Shown here one piece after another: positions 47,060 through 59,298 of a stretch of DNA of 64,000 nucleotides. The translations under genes and the position numbers were made by a program. Below the pieces are notes generated by a model that saw nothing but the letters and a program-made list of their open reading frames with translations, was not told where the DNA came from and ran no database searches. Each line of letters opens with the position of its first letter. Within the stretch, counting starts at the first letter, position 1. The stretch is from Luidia sarsii (taxonomy: Eukaryota; Echinodermata; Asteroidea; Paxillosida; Luidiidae). The stretch lies in the NCBI GenBank assembly GCA_949987565.1, contig OX465110.1, positions 6,111,476-6,175,475 on the forward strand. The letters are read 5' to 3'.

Positions 47060-47310
47060 ATACGGAGACGCGAACCTGGATTACGAGGAGAGTCCCTGCA
47101 TCACACCGACCCATCGAGATGCGCCACATGCGACGTTGGTGTTTGCGGGAGTTTTTTTAAACACCTTATACAGCACAGTCTTGCTGAGAAAAAAATAAGT
47201 GAAAAATACCCCCGGGATCGAACCACGAACCAACACGTTGGCAGTCGAACGTCTTTCACACAAGGACACTTGTGTTACGCAACAGTTTCGGATATCTTAC
47301 ACGTTAAAAA
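47060..47310 (-). mobile_element. tRNA-derived SINE, copy 1
   Basis: About 245 bases matched by 47799-48045. On the minus strand it carries a B-box GGTTCGATCCC (near 47212-47222) and an A-box-like acacaagtg, followed by an A/T-rich tail region and a unique body (gcgccacatgcgacgttggt on the plus strand). Both copies lie in direct orientation 739 bases apart. Confidence 0.7.
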
Positions 47311-47329
47311 AAAAGCGAAAAAGGGTATT

Positions 47330-47560
47330 TACAAAAAACGAAAACAAGAGCTGTTTTTGAAAGACCGAAACAACTAAGAAAAAAAATTGAATAGGAAAAC
47401 AAAACAGAACGAAGGCAAGAGCCGTTTCGGAAGACCGAAACAGATGGACAAAAAAGGGGAGAAAAAACAAAATGTATAGAAAAAAACGAAAACAAAAGTT
47501 GTTTCGGAAGACCAAACAGCTAAAAATGAATAGAAAAAACAAACACGAAACACTGAAAAA
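47330..47560 (+). repeat. A-rich tandem repeat, three units of about 75-90 bp
   Basis: Units contain acaagagctgtttttgaaag, gcaagagccgtttcggaag and caaaagttgtttcggaag, each followed by accgaaaca or accaaacag and an A-rich spacer. The array lies between the two SINE copies. Confidence 0.7.
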
Positions 47561-47798
47561 ATCAAAGTTTGCGAGAAAAAAAGTTATGCGGTGTCAGACC
47601 AAGCTTTCAGATCCCCGGGACCTCCAGGGTCGTCCCGTGTGCACGGATCTATTAGAGCTCTTAAGGCCTCGGTACCGGTCCACCGCACGTCCTTCCCTAC
47701 CCTCATCCATATAGGCCCATAGACCCTGCGCCATGTGAGGGAGGAAACACAGCGGCCCCTAGACCTTGGCCGCCGAGTCGACCAAACGCATGTGTCCC

Positions 47799-48045
47799 TG
47801 TACGAAGACGCGAACCTGGATTACGAGGACAGTCCCAGCGTCACAGTGACCCATCTAGATGCGCCACATGCGACGTTGGTGTTTGCGGGAGTTTTTTAAA
47901 CACCTTATACCGCACTATCGTGCTGAGAAAAAAATAAGTGAAAAATACCCCCGGGATCGAACCACGAACCTACACGTTGGCTGGCGAGCGTGTTTCGCAC
48001 AAGGCCACTTGTGTTACGCAACAGTTACGGACATCTTATACGTGT
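47799..48045 (-). mobile_element. tRNA-derived SINE, copy 2
   Basis: Second copy of 47060-47310 with the same B-box. Scattered substitutions show it is not a very recent duplicate. Confidence 0.7.
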
Positions 48046-49200
48046 TAGCGAACCAGATTAAAATTACGGGGCATGGCCGTTGACGGCGGGCTTTTGGATT
48101 TCGTCGCGAGTAAAGGGTGCAGCACACTAAAATACTTCCGTAAGCCATAATTATTATGCATGGCGCAGTACAATGGCATGCATGTACAAAATTGTTCAAG
48201 TGAAAATGTTAGTGAGGTTTGACGTGGAAATCATGTCATGTCAGTTAAATTTTACCTTTAATATTGTCGATTTGAAACTCAAGCAAAGTTTCAACCTGAA
48301 GCAACATGTACAATACGATAACTCTTGCCAGTTAAAATAATGCAGCTTTAATGTCAAGTGACGCATTACACTGACACATTATTATTGAAGACCACCCGAA
48401 GCTGATGATCATTGATCAAACGGTACAAATTCGGATATCATATAGATTGAGGGAAGCAGCAAATTGAATGGTTGACAAAAATCGTGTTCTAAACCGCAAG
48501 GGGAAAACCACAACTTTACACCCATGTTACGTGGCAGCTGATAAAGTGACAGTAACGAGTTCTTTTCAAGCAGGTACCTTTAAATTCATGTCACGTGAAT
48601 TGTGCTCAAAGTAACAATTTTTAATGAAATATAATGACCTCATAATTATTTGGACTCTTGGTTTTATTTCCAACATAATGAAGATGAAAAAATTAATACG
48701 ATTTCTATTCCCTTCTCCTTTCTTAACCAAAGTTCAGAACTCTCAGTTATTCATAAGCTCAATACAGTTGTCAAAAAAGTGTATACCTATGGCTTCTTTA
48801 AAGCAACGTAACTTGGCACCTGCTGATCGACGTCATTATTTTCAATTACTGTCAGGACCGTCTGTGTACGGTCTTCTAAGAATCAGGACCCAATTTCATA
48901 GAGCCGCTTAAGCGCGAAAATCTGCTAAGCAGGAAAAGTCTTTCTTGAAAACAGTACACAAACACTCCCCCAAAATTCTAATTTGTTCAACATTTCGAGA
49001 CAGATTTTGTAAAAATCCTTTGGACATAACATCCTCTGATAGATTAACTTTCCGAAAATACAAAAACAAAAAAAAATGATTTTTTAATCGAATTGTGAAG
49101 ATACTTTAACTTCAGGCGTTGTTTACTCGAAAAGTGTTTTGGTGTTTTGATATACCTCATGCTGTTATTCCAGGTCACATATGAGAGATGTTTTGTAATA
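48046..49200. other. Intergenic with 5'-truncated MITE fragment
   Basis: AT-rich. A MITE fragment at about 49030-49179 ends in aggtcaca. The following atgagagatgttttgtaata also occurs near 46406. No gene was recognised. Confidence 0.6.
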
Positions 49201-49209
49201 CAAAACAAA

Positions 49210-49700
49210 GTCAGAAGAGGAAGAAGGGGAAGAAGATGAAGAAGAGGAAGAAGAGGAAGAAGAGGACGAAGAGGAAGAAGAGGTTGAAGAGGAAGAAGAG
49301 AAAGAAGAGGAAGAAGATGAAGAAGAGGAAGAAGAGGATGAAGAGGAAGAAGAGGATGAAGAGGAAGAAGAGGAAGAAGATGAAGAAGAGGATGAAGAGG
49401 AAGAAGATGAAGAAGAGGATGAAGAGGAAGAAGAGGACGAAGAGGAAAAAGAGGAAGAAGAGGAAGAAGAGGAAGAAGAGGAAGAAGAGGAAGAAGAGGA
49501 AGAAGAGGAAGAAGATGAAGAAGAGGAAGAAGAGGAAGAAGAGGAAGAAGAGGATGAAGAGGAAGAAGAGGAAGAAGATGAAGAAGAGGATGAAGAGGAA
49601 GAAGAGGACGAAGAGGAAAAAGAGGAAGAAGAGGAATAAGAGGAAGAAGAGGAAGAAGAGGAAGAATAGGACGATGAGAAAGAGGAAGAGGAGGACGAAG
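49210..49700. repeat. (GAAGAG)n purine tract
   Basis: About 490 bases of gaagaggaa, gaagatgaa and gaggacgaa units. The Lys/Arg-rich and Ser-rich frames here are artefacts of the array. Confidence 0.95.
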
Positions 49701-50680
49701 AAGAAAAGAATAATAACATTATCCTCCCCATTGTCCCCATCCTCCCTCACCATCAACATCATCCAAACATGGATAAGAAGGAAAGAAAATCCGAAAGAGG
49801 AGGAAAGATGACAATTTCCAATTATTTTGTGCGTGGGCTCCAGTATTAAATACCAAAAATAAAGCCACGCCAGCTTCCTCGGCTTGTACAGCCTCCCCCA
49901 CGAAAGCAAAAATAAAATCCATAAAAACGTGACGCAAGAGCAATTGAGATTTGAGATGAGCGGGACGGTGGCGGTTGCCAGGGGCAACTGTGTTGATCCG
50001 CTTGGGAAGACGATGACTGAGTGTACACATTCGCCACCTCAACGATAGCCCCTCCCCCTCCTTCCCTCCATCTCGTCCTCACAGTCACATTGGTTTAGAC
50101 ATAATGCAGCACGATTTGAGGCAGAAAATACAGGACACATTTCCTCTGTAGCGCTTTACAAGCACCACACGTGGTTGCCCAATAACACGAACCCGATTTC
50201 CGACACCAATGGAGCCCCTACACAGCACGCAAAGGTCCACCAACACGTGGTTTCTCAATAACACGAACCCGATTTCCGACTGCTTTCTATCTAAAAGAAA
50301 GCGATGCAAACTGAAAGCGAATCGCTCGTGCCTCAACGTGTTTTCGAGCTTTCCTCCCATCAAAAACAGATCAGGAGGAAGTGAGAGAAATTTACGGGCG
50401 TATTGCGTTACTGAAAAAAACAGGTCTCGTCCATTGATCGATTGGGAAGATGGAGGTTTGAGAGGACTGATATGGGACGGGTTGACTGGAGCGGTGTCCA
50501 TAACAAGACAGTAGCGGTTGTGTTTTTCCTCAGTGATGTGAGGGCTTTTTTCATGTTTTGTCGAGATGGGGGTCTTGCTGTTCGTTGAGAGACATGTCCC
50601 GTGCTCTTGTGTTTCTACGATTGTTTGGGATGGTTGGCAGGTTGTACAGAGTAACAGGCTGCTTGGTTGGATGGTTAGTT
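49701..50680. other. Intergenic
   Basis: No recognised gene. A 38-base direct duplication (aataacacgaacccgatttc) lies at about 50167-50204 and 50243-50280. Open frames here lack recognisable domains. Confidence 0.5.
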
Positions 50681-50689
50681 GCGTGGTTT

Positions 50690-50825
50690 TAAGGGTGCTT
50701 CATACATGGTTGACTGATTGACTGACTGGCTGACTGATCGCGACCAGCCGACCGACTAGCCCGTTTGGTGGTTGGCTTGGCTGGCTGGTTGGCTGGCAAT
50801 TTGTTTGGCTGGCTGGTTGGCTGAT

Positions 50826-50860
<35 letters not shown>

Positions 50861-51790
50861 TTGGCTGGTTGGTTGGCTGGCTGGCTGGTTGGTTGGCTGA
50901 TTGGCTGGCTGGCTGGTTGGTAATTGGCTGGCTGGTTGGCTGGCTGGCTGGCTGGCTGGTTGGCTGGCTGGCAATTTGTTTGGCTGGCTGGTTGGTTGGC
51001 TGGCTGGTTGGCTGGTTGGCTGGCTGGCTGGTTGGCTGGTTGGCTGGCTGGCTGGTTGGCTGGCAATTTGTTTGGCTGGTTGGTTGGCTGGTTGGCTGGC
51101 TGGTTGGCTGGCTGGTTGGCTGGCTGGTTGGCTGGCTGGCTGGTTGGCTGGCTGGCTGGTTGGCTGGCTGGTTGGCTGGCTGGTTGGCTGGTTGGCTGGC
51201 TGGCTGGTTGGCTGGCTGGCTGGTTGGCTGGCAATTTGTTTGGCTGGTTGGTTGGCTAGTTGGCTGTCTGGTTGGCTGGCTGGTTGGCTGGCTGGTTGGC
51301 TGGCTGGCTGGTTGGCTGGCTGGCTGGTTGGCCGGCAATTTGTTTGGCTGGTTGGCTGGCTGGTTGACTGACTGGTTGGCTGGTAACTTAGCTGTTTGGC
51401 TGGCTGGTTGGCTGGTAATTTAGCTGTTTGGCTGGCTGGCTGGCTGGTTGATTGGTTGGCTGGTTGATTGGTTGGCTGGTTGATTGGTTGGCTGGTTGGT
51501 TGGTTGGGATGGTTGGGTGGGTGGTTGGCTAGTTCGCTGGCTGGCTCGCTGACTGTCTGGCTGGTGAATTGCTGGCCTGTTGGTAGGCTTGTTGGCTGGC
51601 CTATTGGGTGGCTGTTTGGCTGGTTGGCTAGCTGGTAGTTGGCCGGCTTGTTGGTTGACTTGGCTTGCTGCCTCGTTAGCAAGTTGGCTTGAAGGTTGAT
51701 TGATTGGCTGACTGGTTGGCTGGCTGGCTGACCGTGGTTGGCTGGTTAGCTATAGCTGGTTATCGGCCGGTTGGCTGGCTGAATTGGTTG
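50690..51790. repeat. (GGCTGGTT/GGCTGGCT)n array, about 1.1 kb
   Basis: Four-base units ggct/ggtt with a recurring higher-order phrase tggcaatttgtttggctgg at about 50793, 50970, 51062, 51230 and 51335. The variant phrase shows amplification of larger blocks as well as four-base slippage. All long frames here are artefacts. Confidence 0.95.
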
Positions 51791-52439
51791 TTGCAGGCTG
51801 GATGTATAACTTGTCACGGACTCAAATCCCCAGAGTCACAGCAAGGAACTCCCTGACCTAACCTAGGGCCGCGAAAAAGTGCGACGTGAAAACCCTTACA
51901 AGGTTATCGCTACTTTCCTGTGCTCTGAGGTGACCCTTAATCGTCCGGATGAGAACAAATCGGCTTACGTACGAGCGCTGCCCAGTCACGACTTCGACGG
52001 GCAGCAGCACTGGCGCATTGAAGCAACCGCGACCAGGGGACCGTCAGGGAGGGAGAGGGAGGGATGGAGAGGGGGGCGACGTTTCCGGCCAGGAATCGAT
52101 GAAGAGTCCGCCAGGCAGGTGTTGGTGGCTTGGTTCCTTCGATCCGCCATATTTTCACACACTCCCAATTGCCGTGCAAATCTCACTGGAGACCTGTATG
52201 GGGAGGGGGGGGGGGAGAAGGGGGGAGGTATAGGATGCTGTGCCTCGTGCATGGATGTCGATTGGGACGGCAGCCCCTATACATTGATTGTAGAGGGTCG
52301 GGGAGGTTAGGGATGTAGCGGCTGCCTGGCCGTTCGGCCCACACCGGCTGACCGTGAAATTCCCCTCGCGGGCAGAGTTGCAAGCCGCACGCACCTGTTT
52401 GACTCATCAGGCCGGGCCAAGAACTGCCGTGGAAAGGAC

Positions 52440-52850
52440 GGTCGTGAGGAGGAGGAGGAGGAGCAGGAGCAGGAGCAGGAGCAGGAGGGGAGGGGAAGGA
52501 GGAGCAGGAGGGGAGGAGGAGGAGGAGGAGGAGGAGGAGGAGGAGGAGGAAGAGGAGGAGGTGGAGGATGAGGAGGAGGAGGAGGAAGAGGAGGAGGTGG
52601 AGGATGAGGAGGAGGAGGAGGAAGAGGAGGAGGAGGAGAAGGTGGAGGTGGAGGTGGAGGATGAGGAGGAGGAGGAGGGGATAGGAGGAGGAGGAGGTGG
52701 TGGTGGAGGAGGAGGAGGGGGAGGGGAGGAGGAGGGGGAGGAGTTGGCAGAGGAGTTTGAGGATGAGGAGGAGGAGGAGGAGGGGAGGAGGGGGAAGAGG
52801 AGGAGGAGGAGGAGGAGGATGAGGATGTCACGGCGGGAGGAGATAGAGAG
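52440..52850. repeat. (GAG)n/(GGA)n purine tract
   Basis: About 400 bases, purine-rich on the plus strand, with an internally repeated aggaggtggaggatgagg block. The Glu-rich open frame is not considered a gene. Confidence 0.95.
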
Positions 52851-53129
52851 AAGATGACAGAAGGGAGGAGGAATATTGTATTGTAAGAAGTGTTTGAAGA
52901 GATTGAAGATGACAGTGGTCGAGATAGTGATGATGGTGGAGCTGATGATGGTGACGACAGTGATTACCGTGAGGGTGGAGACGGTGACTGTGATAAGACG
53001 GGGACAACGGTGACCGCGGTGGTCGGGAGTAGAAGACAACAAGGGGGAAAACGAAAGACATGTTGACAGCAGTGGCTATATGGTGGTGACTAGGAGAAGA
53101 ACCAGAAGACACGTGACAAGAAGGCTTGA

Positions 53130-54040
53130 GGAGGAGGAGGGGGAGGAGGAGGAGAAGGAGAAAGACAATGGCAATGGCAATTCACCATAAGGATGAGGAG
53201 GTCAGGAGGGTATAGAAAGATGGTGTGATAAGGGTTTTTTGTGGAGAAGGAGATTGGGATGTTAATTATGCCCATGTGAATGGCGAGAGCGGGCACGGAA
53301 GGGGAGGGAGATGTCCCAGGAGTGAGGGAAAGCCGGAAGAGGCGGAAGCTGGAGAGGAAGAGGAGGAAGAGGACGTGGAGGAGGAGGTGGAGAAGGAAAG
53401 GGAGGATGTGGAGGAGGAGAAGGAAGTGGTGGGGAAGGAGGGGATAAGGACGTGGAGAAGGAGAAGGAGGAGGAGGTGGAGGAGGAGAAGAAAGAGGCGA
53501 AGTAGGAGGGGGGAGGACGTGGAGGAGGAGAAGAAGGAGGAGGAGGAGGTCGAAGAAGAGAAGAAAGAGGAGAAGAAGGATGGGAGGAGGACGTGGAGGA
53601 GGAGAAGGAGGATGACAAGGAGAAGGTGGAGAAGGAGGTGATGGAGGAGAAGAAAGAGGCGAAGTAGGAGGGCAGGAGGACGTAGAGGAGGAGAAGAAGG
53701 AGGAGGAGGAGGTCGAAGAAGAGAAGAAAGACGAGAAGAAGGATGGGAGGAGGACGTGGAGGAGGAGAAGGAGGATGACAAGGAGGAGGTGGAGGAGGAG
53801 AAGAAAGAAAAGGAGGAGGAGAAGGACGTGGAGGAGGAGAAGAAGAAGGATGAGAAGGAGGAGGTAGATGAGGAGAAGAAAGAGGGAATAAGGAGGAGGA
53901 GAAGGAGGAGGAGGAGGTAGAGGAGGAAAATAAGGAGGACGAGGACGGTGCAGGAGGAGAAGAAGGAGGAGGAGGGGGGTTGGAGGAGGAGGAAGAGAAT
54001 CGGGTGGAGGAAGATGCGAAAGAGAAGGAGGAACCATTGT
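53130..54040. repeat. Degenerate GGA/GAA purine tract, about 0.9 kb
   Basis: Contains larger repeated blocks: a phrase beginning aagaaagaggcgaagtagg near 53490 and 53651, and gatgggaggaggacgtggag near 53579 and 53740. These indicate duplication of about 160-bp segments within the array. Confidence 0.9.
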
Positions 54041-54684
54041 GAATAAGAAGAGGCAGTCATAAAGTGCAACCGTTTCGTGCGTTTCACTCTCGACCCATCC
54101 CCCCATACCCTCGGCGCCATAGGAAAGCCGATTCTGCCTCTTATACGGTGAGCGACGCCCGTTCAAGGGGAAAAAGAAACGGAAGAAAAGAAATTATCCA
54201 TTCCCCTCTCGCTCAAGGGGAAGAGGGAAATGGACGTATCATAACCGATAACAATCTGTCGATGTTTTGATGTAGTAGTCTGCAGTTTGACGTGACATCA
54301 GAAGTGCATTTTTTTATATTTTATTTTTGGTGATCGGAGATTCCGTGAGTCCCTGCGGAGTGCAGTCAGGTGAGGGGGGGGGGCGTCATTAAGGCTTCGA
54401 AGTGACGAGGGGAGGGGGGCTTGGGGTGGGGTTACACGAACCACGGTGCCACTTTTTTTTGGGGGGGGGGAGGTGGTAAACGTCTTAGCGCCGAGGATGG
54501 GCGCTGCGTGAATGCAGTGGAATAGTCGAGATCCGACAGACACGATGCTAGTGATTCCGAAGGCTCGAACACACGCCGACGCCGCGTAATAGAGTTTGAC
54601 TGATGTGCGCGGCAATCTTCGGTCCCAATCTGGACCCTTCCTCTCTCTCGCCCGTATTCTATTCAGTGTTTTCGCCGTCTTGGC

Positions 54685-54757
54685 TTTTTTCTTCTTCTTC
54701 TTCTTCTTCTTCTTCTTCTTCTTCTTCTTCTTCTTCTTCTTCTTCTTCTTCTTCATC
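54685..54757. repeat. (CTT)n microsatellite
   Basis: More than 20 uninterrupted CTT units on the plus strand (GAA on the minus strand). Confidence 0.97.
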
Positions 54758-54981
54758 TTCGTAATCTTCCTGAGGAGGCATTGCCCTGCGTGTTCTTCGT
54801 CGGATATTATATTTGCCAATGCAATGAGGGTTTGCCCCCGCTCCACGTTGTAAGCACTGCGTGCTCGATGCTTTGCCTGGTTCCATCTCACGCAACTTCA
54901 TACTCGAAAAGCACTTTTGGAGTAGATGCCTCATTGCGCCACCTTTAGGTCACATTTCGTGTCATGACATGCAAGTCAAAA

Positions 54982-55240
54982 TGTGACCCGGCACAGCATA
55001 ATGAGAAATAACCCCACTTTTAAGATTTTGAGGTTTTCTGATGATGTGAAAGAGTATACCATTAGCTTTCAAATGATATCAAAATATAATATCCTCTAAT
55101 ACTTAAAATTTATGAAAATCCCCCCCCCCTAAAAAAAAAATTGATTTGTAATCGAATTGTGAAGATACTTTAACTTCAGGCGTTGTTTACTCAAAAAGTG
55201 TTTTGGTGGGATATTCCTCATGTCGTTGTGCCGGATCACA
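54982..55240 (+). mobile_element. TIR MITE (TGTGACCCGGCACA family), copy 4
   Basis: 259 bases in the same orientation as copy 1. It shares with copy 3 the mutated right end GGATCACA and AA flanks, plus an internal C-run and A-run. Confidence 0.85.
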
Positions 55241-55404
55241 AATGAGAAATCTTCAACAATTCGTGCTTGGGTGGTACTCATAATAGATAGTCGTCAATGT
55301 AGGTCATTTCTCAGTGATTTGCTGAGTGCTTCATATTATATGACATGATATTATTCAATTATTCAATGAGGGATGCTAGCCCTATACTCGACGTAATAAT
55401 GACA

Positions 55405-55583
55405 GGCAGCTCAGGCGGGATTGGAACCCGCGACTTCTGCTTTCTGTGTACTACCAGGGATATTATTAAAGTGGTATACAAACATGTGGCAAACTGCTTA
55501 CTGACTAAAATTACCAAAATGCAAATCTCAAAATGTAGTGGGCCTGACGTTTCGATCCTAGCAGGACCTTTCTCAAAGGCAGG
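55405..55583 (-). mobile_element. tRNA-like B-box fragment next to Penelope-like copy 4
   Basis: 55405-55445 reads on the minus strand GTCGCGGGTTCCAATCCCGC (tRNA T-arm-like). The adjacent 55472-55583 is the fourth copy of the hammerhead-like repeat, with an intact GGTCC-TGCTA-GGATC-GAAAC arrangement. Confidence 0.5.
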
Positions 55584-57470
55584 GATGTTATTAATTAGTA
55601 GATTTATTGGTTAATAATAAAACCGTTATTTCGCCTCAAACAATAATGATAGATTTAACGTTTTCTCTCTCTGACTGCCCTTGTCAGCTTTACAAACTTC
55701 AAAGTTCCCCACACTCGTGCAAAATAGCTCATTCAAAACTCTTCCGCAGATTCAACTCCAGCCAACTCAACTTCCAGGGACACCCACAAGGGGGAAAATA
55801 CATACCGTTGTTAGTTAAATGAATGGAATGAAGTTACAGGACAGCAAGCATACCCCGACTACTGTTGCGCTACGGGATCAAGATGCTTGATTTTCAGGCT
55901 TTCACACGTTTCACATTGTACTACTGAGTTCACTCTCATAATAGTGGCAACAATATACACCATTCATTTGATTACATTCAACGCAGCATCTAGCAATTGG
56001 TCTTCCACTGTAATCCTGATCCATAAAACATACCGTCTCGTAGCAAGAATGGTCTTCACATGTATATTACTAGTCTAAGGAGTTGTGATGCGGTCTAAAG
56101 GAGTAGGTGACCTACAAGCATAATACAATACTAAATGATGGAGGACAGTGGGCTTGGCCAACAGGTTTCAATGCAGGAGGTCTGGTCAGAAGGTTTCGAA
56201 GAACGCAGTGGCTGTTGTTACGGCAGTCGTACGTGTGGTTCCCTGACTTGATTTCATTTCGTCAGCATTGCAGGCTCAGTTGTTGAACCAGTCTATTAGC
56301 TGATAGTCTGGTTCCAAGAGCTAAACATCCTTACAAATACTGTGAAGTCAGGGAACCACACGGACGACTGCCGTAACAACAGCCACTGCGTTCTACGAAA
56401 GTGTGGTCAGTGGTCAGTTTGGAATGGTCCAGGGTATTCACGTGTCGTAGTGGGCTGAAGTGGGCTGAAGGTTACTAGGTGTTAAAGGGGTGGTCAAGGT
56501 ATAGAGGTGACTAATACACAACATTACTTATACTTGCTACCAAGAATGACAGCATATTCACGAAAGCAAATAATAGAAATACGGCGTGGTGAGGGAAAAT
56601 GCAATATTCGTGACAGCACGAGAAAATAAGGCGCGGCTAAACCCACAACTAAACAAAAAGCCGATGTAGGCTTCCTGTAAAAGGATGGCAGTTATGATGA
56701 CACCATCGGTGAGATTTCATGAGCAGCGGCCGATGTGACGCATTTTGAATTCTCTGTAACTTGGACAATCGAAGGCACTTCCAAGTCCAAAAAAAACTAA
56801 GAGCTCCAATTCCCTGATTACTGGCAACCAATTATAAGTTTGCTCCGATTGGTGAGGTATATGAGTGGGGTTTCCCTCGTTAGAGCGCACGGGCTAGCGT
56901 GCAGCATTTTCTCTGCAAGGGCAGCGGTGCGTGCGATTTGAATCGGCTGGAACACGAGAGGGCGCTCAACCGAAACAAAATCTGCATCCAAAAGGTGACG
57001 GAGAAATGTTCTCACACAGCATTTGGATAAAAATCGTCTCATTTTCTTGTCCGTGTGCGTTTTTTTTCGTGGGCCGTAAATCACGTGCGGTCTGTTATAC
57101 CCAGGGGCACCATTTTCGGTATAATTCTGATGCCGTCCCGACGGCTTTTTGATGGGACTCCGACGCCGACTTGGTTACGAAAAGAAATGACGGGGGAGGG
57201 AAGGTTAAAAAACAAAAAAACAAAAAAACCGAAAAGATGTCTGATGATAGTATCCCCAGGAGTGTCTCTACGCAGATCCTTATTAATCATAGGTTTGAGG
57301 TGTTTCCCTTCGTATCGGGAGGGTTTAGCTGTATACGAGGTGAACGACCGGTCTTGATGTGGTATTATTATAGCAAACGGGAGAAGAAAAAATCGCTGGG
57401 AGCGCTCGGGACGACGACTAGAATGTATAAATCTAAACGCTGCAATTTAAACTGTTTTCTTCCCATCCAT
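55584..57470. other. Intergenic with hairpin MITE
   Basis: Apart from the hairpin MITE at 56208-56397, I see nothing recognisable. Short open frames near 55600-56080 and 56650-57360 have no domain signature. Confidence 0.5.
56208..56397. mobile_element. Hairpin MITE, copy 2
   Basis: About 190 bases with nearly perfect 48-base inverted ends (agaacgcagtggctgttgtt and its complement) and the same central agagctaaacatcct as 40635-40826. Confidence 0.85.
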
Positions 57471-58340
57471 CTTCTTCTCCTTCTTATAGCTTCTTCTCGT
57501 TCTTTTCCTTCGTCGTCGCCGTCCTCCTCCTCGTCCTCCTCGTCCTCCTCGTCCTCCTCGTCCTCTTCGTCCTCATTCTCCACCTTTTCCTCCTCCCCTC
57601 TTCGTCCACCTCCTCCTCCTTCTCCTCCTCCTCCCCCTCCTTCTCCTTCACCTCCTCTTCATCATCATAATCTTCTTCCTCCTCCTCCCCTCCTCCTTTC
57701 CCCCCTCCTTCTCTCCCGATCCTCTTCATCCCCTCCTTCTCCTCCTCCACCACCTCCTCCTCATCATCATATTCCTCCTCCTTCTTCTTCTCCTCCTCCT
57801 CCCCCCTCCCCCTCCGCTCCTCCTCCGCTCCTCCTCCCCTCCTTCTCCTGCCCCACCTCCTCCTCGTCATCATCTTCCTCCTCCTCCCCCTCCTCCTCCT
57901 CTTCCTCCTCTTCCTTCTCCTCTCCCCCTCCTCTTCTCCCCCTCCTCCTTCTACTGTTCCATCTCCTTCCCCTCCTCCTCCTCCTCTTCCTCCTCCTCCT
58001 CTTACTCCTCCTCCCTTCCCCTCCTCCTCCTCCTTCTCTTAGTCCTCCCCCCTCTCTCCCTCCCTCCTCCCTCCTCCTCCCCCTCCTCCTCCTCTTACTC
58101 CTCCTCCCCCTCCCTCCCTCCTCCCCTTCCTCCTCCTCCTCTTACTCCTCCTCCCCTCCCTCCCTCCTCCTCCCCATCCTCCTCCTCCTCTTACTTCTCC
58201 TCCCCTCCCTCCCTCCTCCCTTCTCCTCCTCCTCCTCTTACTCCTCCTCCCCTTCCACCCTCCTCCTCCTCCTCTTATTCCTCCTCCCCATCCCTCCTCC
58301 TCCTCCTCTTACTCCTCCTCCCCCTACTCCTCCTCAACGT
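57470..58340. repeat. (TCC)n/(TTC)n pyrimidine tract, about 0.87 kb
   Basis: Pyrimidine-only apart from scattered bases, with recurring cctcctcctcttactcctcc blocks from about 57990 to 58320. The 422-codon Ser/Pro/Leu-rich frame covering it is a repeat artefact. Confidence 0.93.
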
Positions 58341-59098
58341 TCACGTCCACCTCTTCGGCGGCCCACGATAGCATTTCGATGGCGTCAAGTTAATGAATTC
58401 CAATCACGCGGTCCCTCTTGTTCGGCTCGCTGCCATTGATTCTCCCGGGCTTCCGGCGGCCCGCGTCTCTGCCCCGTGGCTCTGCCGGGTGCCTGCGTCC
58501 GTCTCCCTTGCCCGGCCTGGTCTCGTCCGTCTCCCTTGCCCGGCCGGGTCTCGTCCGTCCCGCCACGGTAATTACCAGGTCCTGGCATATTTTTTTTCCC
58601 GGCGTTTTCAGACATGCAGATAGAAGCTGGTGTATAATGGTGCTCCGGGTTCGATTGCGTGTATGCGTCTGTGTGCGTGTGTTTGCTCGGCTGGGCAGAA
58701 TGGACGACTTTGAGCTGTTACAACGTGGCGTCCGAATAGCAATGAAGATCGGTCTCGGTAACGATAAAGCAGGAGGTTCGCGGTGACACCGTGTATATCA
58801 TCTCTTAAGAGAAGGGGGTATGGCTCTGAAAGGAGCCAGCAGTCAGCAGCTCCCTTGATGACCATGGGCAGTGTACGCACTACCCGAAACGTTGACTTAC
58901 TTGCTCCTTCCAAAGCCATACTCTACTTCTGATGTACATAGTGTCACCACAAACCACAAGCCTTCAAATCTTGTCACTAATAATTCATGCACCAATCTTC
59001 AGCCACGATAGATGTGGACCTCGATCACATGAAGCGACTTTAATCCTCCCTGATTCTTCCAGAGACAGAGATCGAGAGAGAGGAAGGGAGTGTGATAG

Positions 59099-59298
59099 NN
59101 NNNNNNNNNNNNNNNNNNNNNNNNNNNNNNNNNNNNNNNNNNNNNNNNNNNNNNNNNNNNNNNNNNNNNNNNNNNNNNNNNNNNNNNNNNNNNNNNNNNN
59201 NNNNNNNNNNNNNNNNNNNNNNNNNNNNNNNNNNNNNNNNNNNNNNNNNNNNNNNNNNNNNNNNNNNNNNNNNNNNNNNNNNNNNNNNNNNNNNNNNN
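59099..59298. other. Assembly gap (200 N)
   Basis: Run of N. The true length is unknown. The right side starts inside a minisatellite, so the gap probably hides more of it. Confidence 0.99.

Noticed and set aside
49165..49811. Poly-Ser and Lys/Arg-rich proteins
   Set aside because: Simple translation of a GAAGAG array on the two strands.
50689..51682. Gln/Pro/Ser/Ala-rich or Trp/Leu/Ala/Gly-rich long frames
   Set aside because: Four-base repeat array; no start context, introns or unique sequence.
52010..52310. Coding exon in a GC-rich stretch
   Set aside because: Six overlapping short frames on both strands with no domain and no consistent splice sites.
52354..54166. Glu-rich acidic protein and Ser/Leu-rich reverse frames
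   Set aside because: Purine tract artefacts with internal duplicated blocks, no conserved motif.
57171..58439. 422-codon open frame rich in Ser, Pro and Leu
   Set aside because: It coincides with a (TCC)n/(TTC)n tract; repeats without stop triplets are open in several frames. No domain or splice context.
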